The notes beneath the pieces were generated by a model. The model was not told where the DNA came from, did not search any database, and worked only from the letters and a program-made list of their open reading frames with translations. Positions 8,230 through 17,065 of a stretch of 64,000 bases of DNA are shown here, piece after piece; positions within the stretch are counted from its first letter, which is position 1, and each line of letters begins with the position of its first letter. The DNA comes from DAOSXA01 sp964526835 (GTDB lineage: Bacteria > Zixibacteria > MSB-5A5 > GN15 > FEB-12), in contig CAZGMK010000016.1 of NCBI GenBank assembly GCA_964526835.1, positions 8,644-72,643 of the forward strand, read 5' to 3'. The translations under genes and the position numbers were made by a program.

Positions 8230-9331
8230 GTCGCATCTCCGTTCCGAGCATCATCCGGGCCAGACATGCAGGATCGGGTGTCATGACCTCGCCGGCCCCT
8301 GACGGACTATTGCTCGCCAGAACCACCTTAGCGTTGGTCGCCTCGGCAAGAGCCGGGACCGAGCCGTAGCGGTGGGTCAAATCGAGCATCGTCACGGCCA
8401 GACCGGTCAGGCCGAAAGCCCTCATCTCTGCGCCCAGCCGGATCGCATCGGAAGTGCGAGTCAGGACCGACATGACACCGATCACATGGGTCGGCGCCAG
8501 CGACTTGACTTGAGTCGCCAGTTCTCGAAGGCGATGCTCATCCGACGGCAGAGCTGGGGTATCTATGAGAGCTATCTCGTTGCTGGTATCGCCGTGCGTC
8601 AGGTCGGCCGCACGCGGGTCATCAAGGCGGGCTCCCAGGGCCTCGGCGTATCCGGATATCTCATCGAAGGCGGCCAGCTTGCATGTATCAAGTGATCTCA
8701 GCGCGACCTTGCGGTTCTCCAGCGCCGTCAGCCGAGCCGCCAGCTTGCCCAGCAGCGACGATTTGCCACCACCGGCCGGTCCGATAAGGACCACCCGGTC
8801 GCCCGGCGAGAGGTCTATCCTGGGTTCCATGGCGGAGGCGAACAGGTCGACAAGACCAGGGAGCAGCTGCTCCTGCAGATCGGCGGGAGATTCGACATCC
8901 AGCCCGCAAGTCAGCCGGTCGACTGTATCCGAGGTCAGGTCACAATCCGACAGCAGATCAGCCATGTCCGCGACCGATGACTTCTCCAGTCGCGCCGCCC
9001 CCCGCTTGTCCTGGCATGCAAGCAACTGCTCGATTCGGCTCTCCAGCGAGGCCAGGCGGTTAGTGAGTTCGGCCGGAGCCTTTGCATCTTGTTGACGCGC
9101 CAGGAATCCGGCCCGGCCCAGCAGGCGGTTCTTCTCCTCCGGCTGGGCAAGAATCAGGGACATGTGACCGGCGCTCGGATTCTCCAGGCAAGCGGTCACT
9201 TCGACACACGCTGAGGGCTCGGCGTCCGGGTTCTGGACAGTCTTCAGGACGATGGCCTGACCGCCCATCTCCTGGCGCACCTTCTTCAGGGCGGCAGCGC
9301 TCGAGGCGGCGGCGAATGACTTAATTATCAT
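8222..9331 (-). CDS. flhF: Flagellar biosynthesis GTPase-like protein FlhF, with degenerate G motifs
   Basis: 369 residues with the FlhF layout: N-terminal B domain (MIIKSFAAASSAAALKKVRQ), a linker, an N domain, then an SRP-type G domain from about 180. G1 is intact (GPAGGGKSSLLGKLAA) and DTCKLAAFDEISGYAEALGA matches the DTxR-type insertion. G3, usually DTAGR, reads DTPALPS, and G4, usually TKLD, reads TMLDL. GTP hydrolysis or base recognition may therefore be weakened. FlhF marks the site for flagellar assembly and partners FlhG, encoded directly after it. Overlaps flhA by 11 nt. Confidence 0.9.
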   Translation of the reverse strand: MIIKSFAAASSAAALKKVRQEMGGQAIVLKTVQNPDAEPSACVEVTACLENPSAGHMSLILAQPEEKNRLLGRAGFLARQQDAKAPAELTNRLASLESRIEQLLACQDKRGAARLEKSSVADMADLLSDCDLTSDTVDRLTCGLDVESPADLQEQLLPGLVDLFASAMEPRIDLSPGDRVVLIGPAGGGKSSLLGKLAARLTALENRKVALRSLDTCKLAAFDEISGYAEALGARLDDPRAADLTHGDTSNEIALIDTPALPSDEHRLRELATQVKSLAPTHVIGVMSVLTRTSDAIRLGAEMRAFGLTGLAVTMLDLTHRYGSVPALAEATNAKVVLASNSPSGAGEVMTPDPACLARMMLGTEMRHE

Positions 9332-11411
9332 CTTGCAACCTCACCATTCCGGTGGATATCACCTCGACCTGCGACACCACTTCGTTGTAGGAGATGACAG
9401 CCAGCCCGGGGTAACGCGCCTCGACCAGACGGCGCAGAGCCAGGCGGATGTTCGGCGAACATATGCAAATGGGTATGTGGCCCTTGGTCTGCATGGATTC
9501 TACCTCCCTGCCGATTCGCTCCAGCAGACGATCCGTTAGAGACGGATCGAGTACGAGCATCAGTCCCTGCTTGGTGTTCTGGACCGATTCACCCAGCTTC
9601 TGCTCGACAGCCGGGTCGATCGTGAAGACGTGAATCCTGCCTTCTCTGTCTTGATAGAGCTGCGAGATCTGACGGGCCATGGCCATCCGGACATACTCGG
9701 CCAGGACATCGGTTTCCTTGGTCGAGCCGATGTAGTCGGCGACGGTTTCCACGATGGTGGCCAGATCACGTATCGGTACGCGCTCTTTGAGCAGTGTCTG
9801 CAACACCTTGTGCAGCGTGCCCAACGGGACGACTTCGGGAATGACCGAATCCACCAGGGCGGGATAGTCTTCTTTGAGCGTGTCAACGAGGTGATGGACA
9901 TCCTGACGAGTAGTAATCTCGGCCGCCGAATTGCGGATGACTTCGGTCAGATGCGTGGCCATGACCGCCGACGGCTCCACCACGGTGAAGTTTTTGGCCT
10001 CTGCTATCTCCCTGAGGTTGGGTATGATCCAGGTGGCCTGCAGACCGAAGGCCGGATCACGAGTCTCGAACCCATCGAGTTTCTCTTCGACGAAACCCGG
10101 ATTGATGGCCAACAGGTGGTCCGGCATGATTTCGAAACTGGCGACCGGGACGCCCTTGACCTTGATGGCATACTCGTTAGGCTTTAGCTGCATGTTGTCG
10201 CGGATGCGCACCGGCGGGACGATGATCCCGAGTTCCCCTGCAATTTGGTTTCGGATAGTGGTGACTCGCTTCAGGAGATCGCCGCCCTGATTGGTGTCGA
10301 CCAGTGGGATCAGGCCGTATCCGATTTCCAGGCCGAGAGGATCGACCTTGATCAGGTCCTCGGTTCGCTCCTCGGGTGATGATTGCTGCTGGCGCTCCTT
10401 GGCTTCGGCCATCTTCCTGTCGATGACGATCTTGCGCTTCTGCGATTGCATCGTGGCATAGCCGACGCCGCCGACCGCCAGCCCCAGCAGGGCGAAGGTC
10501 AGGGTGGGCATTCCCGGCAGGGTTCCGAATACGAACAGCACACCCGCGGCCACGAGGATGGCGCGAGGCTGGCGGACTAGTTGGCTGGTCAAGTCGCTGC
10601 CCATACTGCCCTTTGCGGCAGTACGGGTAACTATGATACCGGCGGCGGTCGAAACCAGGAGGGCCGGCACCTGGGTCACCAGGCCGTCACCGATCGAAAG
10701 CAGCGAATAAGTACGCAGGGCTTCGGCAAGGCTCATGTCATTGATGGCAATACCGATTACGAAGCCGCCTATGATGTTGATGACGGTAATCAGGATGCCG
10801 GCGATGGCGTCGCCGCGGACGAACTTCGAGGCGCCGTCCATCGCTCCGTAGAAATCGGCTTCACGGGAAATCGACTCGCGGCGGTCACGTGCTTCCTGCT
10901 CGGAGATGATCCCGGCATTGAGGTCGGCGTCGATGGCCATTTGCTTGCCGGGCATGGCATCAAGGGTGAACCGGGCGGCGACCTCGCTGATACGTCCCGC
11001 ACCCTTGGTGATGACTACAAACTGGATTATGATCAGGATGACGAAGACAATGAAGCCGACGACATAGTTGCCCTGAACAACGAAGTTACCGAAGGAGTTG
11101 ATTATCTCACCGGCATAGGCCTGCCCCAGAATCAGACGTGTGGAGGCAACGTTAAGAGCCAGCCGCATCAGGGTCACAATCAGGAGCATACCCGGGAAGA
11201 CCGATAGCTCAAGGGGTTTGGTCACCCACAGCGTGGTCAGTAGTACTACCAGTGAGAAGGTGATGTTGAAGGCCAGAGCGAAATCGAGCAGAGCCGTAGG
11301 TATAGGGACAATCAGTACGCCGATGATGCCCACGACGCCGACGGCCAGCAGCACATCGCTGCGCTCCGCCAGATGGCTCAGGAAGCTCCTCTGCGCTTTT
11401 GGCTCAGCCAT
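9321..11411 (-). CDS. flhA: Flagellar type III export gate protein FlhA
   Basis: 696 residues, the usual length. Eight transmembrane helices lie in the first 330 residues. The FHIPEP-type segment is visible as AGRISEVAARFTLDAMPGKQ and ADLNAGIISEQEARDRR. The cytoplasmic domain (about 350-696) follows and docks chaperone-substrate complexes. FlhA forms a nonameric ring in the export gate and links to the proton motive force. It overlaps flhB and flhF, so the flhB-flhA-flhF-flhG-fliA block is translationally coupled. Confidence 0.97.
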   Translation of the reverse strand: MAEPKAQRSFLSHLAERSDVLLAVGVVGIIGVLIVPIPTALLDFALAFNITFSLVVLLTTLWVTKPLELSVFPGMLLIVTLMRLALNVASTRLILGQAYAGEIINSFGNFVVQGNYVVGFIVFVILIIIQFVVITKGAGRISEVAARFTLDAMPGKQMAIDADLNAGIISEQEARDRRESISREADFYGAMDGASKFVRGDAIAGILITVINIIGGFVIGIAINDMSLAEALRTYSLLSIGDGLVTQVPALLVSTAAGIIVTRTAAKGSMGSDLTSQLVRQPRAILVAAGVLFVFGTLPGMPTLTFALLGLAVGGVGYATMQSQKRKIVIDRKMAEAKERQQQSSPEERTEDLIKVDPLGLEIGYGLIPLVDTNQGGDLLKRVTTIRNQIAGELGIIVPPVRIRDNMQLKPNEYAIKVKGVPVASFEIMPDHLLAINPGFVEEKLDGFETRDPAFGLQATWIIPNLREIAEAKNFTVVEPSAVMATHLTEVIRNSAAEITTRQDVHHLVDTLKEDYPALVDSVIPEVVPLGTLHKVLQTLLKERVPIRDLATIVETVADYIGSTKETDVLAEYVRMAMARQISQLYQDREGRIHVFTIDPAVEQKLGESVQNTKQGLMLVLDPSLTDRLLERIGREVESMQTKGHIPICICSPNIRLALRRLVEARYPGLAVISYNEVVSQVEVISTGMVRLQDDN

Positions 11412-12480
11412 CCGAATTCACCTTCTTCTTCAGGCGATAGACATAAGCCAGCAGTTCGGCGACAGCTCGGTAGAGGTTTTCGGGCACGAAGTCGCCCACG
11501 CGGCACATTTTGAACAGCGCACGGGCCAGCGGCGGGTCTTCGATCACCGGGATGTCGTGCTTGCGAGCGATGTCCTTGAGCCTTTGGGCCAGCAGGCGTT
11601 CACCCTTGGCGATCACCTTGGGGGCGTTCATCTCGCCGGAGTCGTACTTCAGAGCCACCGCCAAGTGGGTAGGGTTGGTGACAACGACATCGGCCAGCGG
11701 CACCGCGTCCATCTGCCGCTGCCGCGAGAGTTCGCGCTGCGCCTGTCGAATGCGACTGCGGAGTTCCGGAGACCCTTCCGTGTCGCGATTCTCCTCCTTG
11801 ATATCCTGCTTCGACATCTTGATCGACTTTTCGAAGTCGTAGCGCTTATAGAGATAATCGAGAATGGCGATGACGATCATGATCGCCCCCACCTTGAGAC
11901 CAAGAACGACAGCCGTCTTGCCCATGGCCGAGGCTATGTCCATCACCGACATGTCCGGCAGGAGGAAGAAGGAATCGAATTCGGTTTCGATAGCCTTATA
12001 AGCGACGATGCCGACGATCAGCAACTTCAGTGTATCGCGAAACAGACTCACCAGCGCCGTCAGGCCGAACAGGCGCTTGAAACCGGACAGCGGACTGATC
12101 TTGTTGAAGTTTGGCTCGATGGACTTGGGGGTGATTCGGAACCCGACCTGGGCCACGTTGGCCGCGATAGCGATGACCGTCAGGACTATGAACGTCGGCC
12201 CGACTATCTCGAAGAACTTGAGAGCGAAGTCACCGAAGACCCTGGACATGCTGGCGTCGGCGGCGGCGATCGCCGGGGCGTGGGTCATGGTGTGCTGCAT
12301 CATGGCCTGGAGTCGCTCGGCCATCCGGGGACCAAGCATGAAGAGAGACAAGAAGCCGAAACTAAGCAGGGCGGCTGCATTCACCTCCGGCGACTTGGCT
12401 ACCTTGCCTTCCTCGCGGGCCTTTTCCCGGCGCCGCGGTGTGGCCTTCTCTGTCCTTTCCTGAAATCCCTGTTCCGGCAT
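11404..12480 (-). CDS. flhB: Flagellar export switch protein FlhB
   Basis: 358 residues. The start is EKATPRRREKAREEGKVAKS, four transmembrane helices follow, and the cytoplasmic part has the self-cleaving NPTH motif (VVTNPTHLAVALKY) and PVIEDPPLARALFK. Autocleavage between Asn and Pro switches export from rod/hook to filament substrates, together with FliK, which is also in this operon. It starts 6 nt after fliR and overlaps flhA by 8 nt. Confidence 0.97.
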   Translation of the reverse strand: MPEQGFQERTEKATPRRREKAREEGKVAKSPEVNAAALLSFGFLSLFMLGPRMAERLQAMMQHTMTHAPAIAAADASMSRVFGDFALKFFEIVGPTFIVLTVIAIAANVAQVGFRITPKSIEPNFNKISPLSGFKRLFGLTALVSLFRDTLKLLIVGIVAYKAIETEFDSFFLLPDMSVMDIASAMGKTAVVLGLKVGAIMIVIAILDYLYKRYDFEKSIKMSKQDIKEENRDTEGSPELRSRIRQAQRELSRQRQMDAVPLADVVVTNPTHLAVALKYDSGEMNAPKVIAKGERLLAQRLKDIARKHDIPVIEDPPLARALFKMCRVGDFVPENLYRAVAELLAYVYRLKKKVNSDG

Positions 12481-12486
12481 CGGCTA

Positions 12487-13287
12487 TCAGGCCTTCCCCA
12501 GAGCATTAAGGACGAAGTCCAGTTGCGTATCGAAGTATCCGACGGCGCGCTGGAATATCCAGGCGGCGGCGGGCAACGCCATAGCCATGACCGTCAGTCC
12601 GACCCCGATCTTCAGGGGCATGCCCATGAAGAAAACGTTCAGCGTCGGCATTGTCTTGGCGATGGTGCCGAGGGCCACATCTGTCATGAAGAGGGTGACC
12701 GTGACCGGCGCAGCTATCTTCAGGGCCAAAACGAAGACATAGGCGGTCAATCGAATGAACATGTCGGTGAAGCTGCCGCCGGCGAAGGCGGCTCCCGGCG
12801 GAATCAGTTCGTAGCTGTCTGCGAAGGCGTGAATCATCAGGTGATGGCCGTTGATAGTCAGGAAGATCAGGACGCCCACGATGAACCAGAGCCGGCCGAG
12901 AATCGAAACCTGTCCGGACAGGTTGGCGTCGTACTGAGTTACCACGGCGAAACCCATCTGGTAGCCGAGCAGGCCGCCGGCGGTGTGTATCGCCATGAAG
13001 ATCAGGTTGAAGACCAGGCCAATGACAACGCCGACCAGCAACTCCCTGAAGGCCAGTCCGGCCAGCTGCCAGATCGATGTCGAGACCGGAAGCGGGTCAA
13101 TATTGAGCGAACTCACCAGGATCAGCGTCAGGAGGATCAGCAGGCCGACTCGGATCATCGAAGAGACATTGCGGTGACCCAGCACCGGCGCCATCAGGAA
13201 CAGGCCTGAGACTCTCAACATGATCAGGAGCAGCAATTGCAGCTTCTCTGCGCTGTAGTTAATGAATTCGAACAAGTTACCAACCAC
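12487..13287 (-). CDS. fliR: Flagellar export gate protein FliR
   Basis: 266 residues, about six transmembrane segments, with the family motif RVSGLFLMAPVLGHRNVSSM and the conserved GLLGYQMGFAVVTQYD region. FliR completes the FliPQR core of the export channel. Start is GTG at 13287; upstream codons reach a TAA within five codons, so little choice remains. The only strong SD (GGAGG, 13304-13310) is 16 nt away, which is long. Unlike its neighbours it is set off from fliQ by 318 bp. Confidence 0.94.
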   Translation of the reverse strand: MVGNLFEFINYSAEKLQLLLLIMLRVSGLFLMAPVLGHRNVSSMIRVGLLILLTLILVSSLNIDPLPVSTSIWQLAGLAFRELLVGVVIGLVFNLIFMAIHTAGGLLGYQMGFAVVTQYDANLSGQVSILGRLWFIVGVLIFLTINGHHLMIHAFADSYELIPPGAAFAGGSFTDMFIRLTAYVFVLALKIAAPVTVTLFMTDVALGTIAKTMPTLNVFFMGMPLKIGVGLTVMAMALPAAAWIFQRAVGYFDTQLDFVLNALGKA

Positions 13288-13356
13288 ACACTTCAGGTTA
13301 CTCGCCCTCCTTTATTATCAAGCCGTGTGCCAGATTGAAACGAGCCAAGCAGATCG

Positions 13357-13385
13357 CGTAAGCGCCTGTTCTGACAGAGCTTACG
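13357..13385. repeat. Nested inverted repeat in fliQ-fliR gap
   Basis: Outer arms CGTAAGC / GCTTACG enclose a second pair CTGT / ACAG around a 4-nt loop, so a 29-base RNA could fold into an almost continuous hairpin on either strand. No T-tract follows, so it is not a classical terminator. It lies about 70 nt before the fliR start. Confidence 0.55.
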
Positions 13386-13437
13386 AAAACCGCAAAATCA
13401 ACTTAAGTGTGTCGTCGGGCAGGCGGGGAAAGGATTA

Positions 13438-13451
13438 ACCACCGAGGTGGT
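13438..13451. repeat. Short palindrome ACCACC-GA-GGTGGT
   Basis: Six-base perfect arms with a 2-nt centre, in the middle of the fliQ-fliR gap. The short spacing fits a protein-binding dyad better than an RNA hairpin. No partner is known. Confidence 0.4.
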
Positions 13452-13605
13452 CAGTCAATGCCCAGGCAGACAGGTCGACGTGTAAGCGGATCCTTCAAGT
13501 GCAGCCAAGTTGCTGTCTGTCATCGGGCAGGGAGTGGCCGCGACCTGTTGATGGAGCGACCCACTGAGGGGGCGGCATTGTTCACTAAAGGCGCAGTTGC
13601 CTGCG

Positions 13606-13878
13606 TCAGCCGCCGACCAAAGTCGGGATCAGTTCGAAGATATGACGAGTGAAATCGGTCGCCTTGTTGATCATCCAGGGCAGGAAGATCAGCAGAGCCG
13701 TACCGACAGCGAGGATCTTGGGAATGAATGTCAAGGTCATTTCCTGAATCTGAGTGACGGCCTGAAAGAGGGCTATACACAGTCCGACAATCAGTCCGAA
13801 GAGAAGCATCGGGCCGGCGATCATCATGGTCAGGATGAGAGCCTCACGGCCCAGGGTTACCACCATCTGTGCTGTCAC
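13606..13878 (-). CDS. fliQ: Flagellar export gate protein FliQ
   Basis: 90 residues with two transmembrane helices, matching the family length of about 89. Family features are TLGREALILTMMIAGP and GLIVGLCIALFQAVTQIQE. I chose GTG at 13878 because GGAGGAG lies 9 nt upstream, just past the fliP stop; a longer reading would run into fliP, and ATG at 13866 is a possible shorter start. FliQ packs around FliP in the FliPQR channel. Confidence 0.93.
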   Translation of the reverse strand: MTAQMVVTLGREALILTMMIAGPMLLFGLIVGLCIALFQAVTQIQEMTLTFIPKILAVGTALLIFLPWMINKATDFTRHIFELIPTLVGG

Positions 13879-13894
13879 TTTCCGCCTCTCCTCC

Positions 13895-14650
13895 TTACAT
13901 GTGGAACGACTCGACCAGGGATTTGACAAGCAGATACCACCCGTCGACGAGCACGAACAGGAGTATCTTGAACGGCAGAGAAACGATGATCGGCGGCAGC
14001 ATCATCATTCCCATCGACATCAGAACTGAGGCCACCACCATATCAATGACCAGGAACGGTATGAACAAAACGAAGGCAATCTGGAAGGCGGTGCGGAGCT
14101 CGCTGATGACAAATCCCGGCACCAGCACTGACAGGGGCAGTTCGCCGGCGTTTTCCGGGCGTTCCATCCTGGAGATGCCGACGAATAGCGCCAGGTCCTT
14201 TTCGCGAGTCTGGCTCAGCATGAACTTCTTGAAGGGCGCTGCGGTCTGATCGAAGGCTTGCTCGCGCGCCATCTCACCATCAAGGAAGGGCTTGATTCCG
14301 TCGTTGTAGGCAGTCTCGATGGCGGGCGTCATGATGAAGAAGGTCAGAATGAGGGCCAGCGCAGCCAGCAGTTGGTTTGGCGGCATCTGATGGATGCCCA
14401 TGGCGTGGCGAAGAAACGAAAGGACGACAATAATCCGGATGAAGGAGGTGACCATGATCAGGATCGACGGCGCCAGGGCCAGGACGGTGAGCAGAATCAC
14501 GATCTGCAGGGTAGTGGAGATCTCGTCGGTATTCTCGGCCTCTCCCACCTGCAGAGACACTTTGGGCAGCGTCTGAGCCTGAGGTGAGGCGGCGGCCAGA
14601 CACAGCAGTGCCAGCACAAGCCAGAGAATGAGTTTCACCGATCTCTTCAT
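13895..14650 (-). CDS. fliP: Flagellar export gate protein FliP
   Basis: About 251 residues from ATG at 14650, with a cleavable signal peptide (MKRSVKLILWLVLALLCLAA) as is usual for FliP. Family features are MVTSFIRIIVVLSFLRHAMG, PPNQLLAALALILTFF and the C-terminal MMMLPPIIVSLPFKILLFVL. An in-frame TTG at 14674 close to AGGAAG is an alternative start. FliP forms the pentameric base of the export channel. It is 16 nt upstream of fliQ. Confidence 0.95.
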   Translation of the reverse strand: MKRSVKLILWLVLALLCLAAASPQAQTLPKVSLQVGEAENTDEISTTLQIVILLTVLALAPSILIMVTSFIRIIVVLSFLRHAMGIHQMPPNQLLAALALILTFFIMTPAIETAYNDGIKPFLDGEMAREQAFDQTAAPFKKFMLSQTREKDLALFVGISRMERPENAGELPLSVLVPGFVISELRTAFQIAFVLFIPFLVIDMVVASVLMSMGMMMLPPIIVSLPFKILLFVLVDGWYLLVKSLVESFHM

Positions 14651-14733
14651 ATCCAATGTGCTTTCTGTCCGCAACTTCCTGTCGCGAACCCCGCGGCCGA
14701 ATCCATGGCCGTCGGATGAGTACCTGCCGCTGT

Positions 14734-15309
14734 CTATTCCCCGACCGCGGTCATTGTCTGCGGACGGGACGCAAAACGGCGGAGCCGGTTGGCCGCAGTA
14801 GTGAACATCCTGTCGAATCCTTTGCCTGCTTCACTATCAGGATTCGGCTGATCCGCGAGAGCCAGGGCGGTCTGATCCGAATCCAGCTCCGTCAGCACCG
14901 ACATCTGTCCCTCAGTTATCCCCACCACGATCGCCTTGTCGGCCACCCTGAGCAGGGCGACAGTCTTCTTCGGCGCCAGGTAGGCGGTCTCGATTACTTC
15001 GAGCAGTTGCTGACCGCTGTGTCTGCGTCGCCGGCCGCCGTTCAGGCGCTTCAGACCCCATACCGCTCCGTAGATGGCGAGGACCACTATTACCAGCGCC
15101 GCCGCCATCTTGCCCATAGCGGCCACCATGCCGTCGTCCATTCCGGTCAGGGCTCGGACCTCGCTCTGCGCATCATCTGCCGGCACGGGCGCCACGGTCA
15201 GGGCGGACTGCCCGACAGCATCGGTTCGGCCGACGTCGATCAACATCAGTCCCGCCAGGGCTACGGCCAGGATAAGGGCCGTCGTCAAGAACGTGCGTTT
15301 GCGATTCAC
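14734..15309 (-). CDS. fliO: Flagellar export accessory protein FliO
   Basis: 191 residues: an N-terminal hydrophobic segment (TTALILAVALAGLMLI), a periplasmic stretch, a transmembrane helix (AAALVIVVLAIYGAVWGLKR), and a cytoplasmic FliO domain (QQLLEVIETAYLAPKKTVAL, then VVGITEGQMSVLTEL). FliO helps assemble the FliP ring. GTG start overlapping the fliN stop (GTGA). Confidence 0.9.
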   Translation of the reverse strand: MNRKRTFLTTALILAVALAGLMLIDVGRTDAVGQSALTVAPVPADDAQSEVRALTGMDDGMVAAMGKMAAALVIVVLAIYGAVWGLKRLNGGRRRRHSGQQLLEVIETAYLAPKKTVALLRVADKAIVVGITEGQMSVLTELDSDQTALALADQPNPDSEAGKGFDRMFTTAANRLRRFASRPQTMTAVGE

Positions 15310-16052
15310 GATTGCTCTCCGAGCACCTTGAGGCGTTCCTCGGTAGTCAGCAGCTGAGTGATGCGCACGCCGAAGTTCTCGTCGATGACGACTACTTCCC
15401 CGCGGGCGACTATGCGACCGTTGACCAGCAAATCCACCGGTTCACCGGCGAGCTTGTTCAACTCCACGACCGATCCCGGTCCGAGCGACAGAATGTCGGA
15501 GATCGCCATCTTGGTGCGTCCAAGTTCAATGGAGATCGGCAGATTGACATCCAGCAGCAACTCGATGTTGCGCGTCTCGGTGTTGCCCGCCGTCTGCTGG
15601 AGCTGCTGAAGTTCAGCCTGCGAGACCGAAGACGAGCCGAAGTTAATGTCGTCGGCGGAGGCCTTTTGCTCTTCGGAGGGAAGGTCCTGGAGCATGGCCA
15701 TCATTGCCGCCTCGGCGTCTTCCTCGGAGGCATCGTCAGGGTTGTGCACCCCGCCGCTCGGGGCATCTCCTCGTTCGGACTCCTCCAGCATGGCCATCAT
15801 CGCCGCCTCGGCATCCTCCTCAGAGGCATCTTCCGAATTCACGTCGGATTCATCGGAAGGTTGCTCGCTATCGTCTGCTGGTTCGTCCTCGGAGGCCTCG
15901 GGCAGTTGTTCATCCGAGGACTCCTCGGCCGCCGATTCGGACGGCGCACCTTCCGGGGATGCTGGTCCGTCGGCCGAGGCCTCTTCAGCGGCATGCTCCT
16001 CAGGCTCCTGAGCGGCTTCCTCGGTACCCGGGCTCTTGGTTTCGTCTTCCAT
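15306..16052 (-). CDS. fliN: Flagellar motor switch protein FliN with long acidic, repeat-bearing extension
   Basis: 248 residues, about twice the usual FliN length. The C-terminal 85 residues are the SpoA/FliN domain (LLLDVNLPISIELGRTKMAI, then LAGEPVDLLVNGRIVARGEV, then GVRITQLL). The first 160 are extremely acidic (Glu/Asp/Ser/Ala/Pro) and contain DASEEDAEAAMMAML twice, 32 residues apart. FliN forms the C-ring base with FliM and docks the export ATPase complex. The repeats might bind CheY or FliH, as N-terminal segments do in FliM and FliY, but this is inference. It lies 2 nt from fliM. Confidence 0.92.
   Translation of the reverse strand: MEDETKSPGTEEAAQEPEEHAAEEASADGPASPEGAPSESAAEESSDEQLPEASEDEPADDSEQPSDESDVNSEDASEEDAEAAMMAMLEESERGDAPSGGVHNPDDASEEDAEAAMMAMLQDLPSEEQKASADDINFGSSSVSQAELQQLQQTAGNTETRNIELLLDVNLPISIELGRTKMAISDILSLGPGSVVELNKLAGEPVDLLVNGRIVARGEVVVIDENFGVRITQLLTTEERLKVLGEQS
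15691..15830. repeat. Direct repeat inside fliN (two ~44-bp copies)
   Basis: Copies at 15691-15734 and 15787-15830 differ at only a few, mostly third-codon, positions and are offset by 96 bp (32 codons). They encode the repeated DASEEDAEAAMMAML segment. Synonymous drift with conserved protein suggests selection on the peptide. Confidence 0.7.
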
Positions 16053-16054
16053 AC

Positions 16055-17050
16055 TTAGTGCTCCTGTGCCTCCGTGTCACAATCGGCTGTGATTTGTATA
16101 GCTTTCTTCTTGCCCGACAACCCGGGTCGGGCCAGGAATTTCTTGCGGCCGCTGACAAACACCGAGACCATCTGGTTTATCCGCGTCTCGGTCGGGATGA
16201 TATCGCCGGGGCTGAGACTCAGGAAGTCCTTCATCCTGAGTTTCGTCTCAAGCAACTGGGCCGCCAGTTCGGTCTTCACGCCGACAAGGTTGTCGCGAAT
16301 GATATCCCTATCGCGATCCTGGTTCTTCTTTGCGGTAGCGTCGATCCAGTTCTGAGCCGACAGCTTGGTGATAACAGGCTCAAGCGAGACATACGGATAG
16401 CAGATGGTCAGCAAACCGGTAGATTGGAACATCTTGACCTGAAATGACACGACAACCACCGTCTCTCCGGGAGGGACAATTTGAATGAACTGGGGGTTGG
16501 TCTCGAAGGATCTCTGCTCGATATCGAGCTTTTGGATGTTCTCCCATGCCCGCTCCAGGTCGGTGAACAGCTTCTGCGTCAGGCGGCTTACTACAGCGCG
16601 CTCGATGCCGGTAAGTTCGCGTTCAGATTCCAGTATCTTGCCGGATCCGCCGAACATTCGGTCGATCAAGGCGAAGGTAAGGGTCGGGTTGAAGTCGACC
16701 AGACAGCCGCCCTCGAGCGGATGAGCAGCGAAGGTGAAAGTACACGAGGGGGTCACCAGCGACATGATGAACTCGCTGTAGGTGATCTGGTCGACCGAGA
16801 CCAGATCGATGTCGACAATTGTCCGCAGAACCGTCGACAACGTGCTGCCGTAGTGGCCGGCGAAGTTGTCGTGCATGTTCTCGAGAGTGCGTATCTGGTC
16901 TTTGGAGACACGATTGGGATGCTTGAAGTCATACGCTACTATCGAGCGTAACTTCTCATCCTCAATGCTCTCCTCTTCAACATCGCCCTCCGAACTGGAG
17001 ACGGTGGTCAGAAGAGCATCAATCTCGTCCTGTGAAAGAATCTTCGCCAC
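16055..17050 (-). CDS. fliM: Flagellar motor switch protein FliM
   Basis: 331 residues. The N-terminal CheY-binding motif is intact (ILSQDEIDALL), followed by the central domain (YDFKHPNRVSKDQIRTLENM, DRMFGGSGK) and a C-terminal SpoA domain (LRMKDFLSLSPGDIIPTETR). FliM receives phospho-CheY and controls the direction of rotation; no che genes are in the window. GTG start, 15 nt after fliL. Confidence 0.96.
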   Translation of the reverse strand: MAKILSQDEIDALLTTVSSSEGDVEEESIEDEKLRSIVAYDFKHPNRVSKDQIRTLENMHDNFAGHYGSTLSTVLRTIVDIDLVSVDQITYSEFIMSLVTPSCTFTFAAHPLEGGCLVDFNPTLTFALIDRMFGGSGKILESERELTGIERAVVSRLTQKLFTDLERAWENIQKLDIEQRSFETNPQFIQIVPPGETVVVVSFQVKMFQSTGLLTICYPYVSLEPVITKLSAQNWIDATAKKNQDRDRDIIRDNLVGVKTELAAQLLETKLRMKDFLSLSPGDIIPTETRINQMVSVFVSGRKKFLARPGLSGKKKAIQITADCDTEAQEH

Positions 17051-17065
17051 GGCTACGCCTTCGCC

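Larger units (their letters stand above)
13288..13605. other. 318-bp fliQ-fliR gap with inverted repeats
   Basis: No credible gene is seen here, although most neighbouring genes overlap or lie within about 60 nt. It holds a strong hairpin at 13357-13385, a second at 13438-13451, and an imperfect sigma-54-like site at 13317-13332. It could be a regulatory leader, an attenuator, an internal promoter region or a deletion scar. Confidence 0.6.

Noticed and set aside
11140..13209. A 689-codon open frame on the plus strand, opposite flhA, flhB and fliR.
   Set aside because: It is antisense to three well-conserved genes, its protein is low-complexity and His/Arg/Asp-rich, and no SD or family motif supports it. 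Long antisense frames are expected in GC-rich coding DNA.
13317..13332. Sigma-54-like site TGGCACACGGCTTGAT before fliR.
   Set aside because: The -24 box is perfect but the -12 lacks the C of GC, and the predicted start would fall inside the only nearby SD. Kept only as part of the gap finding, not as a promoter feature.
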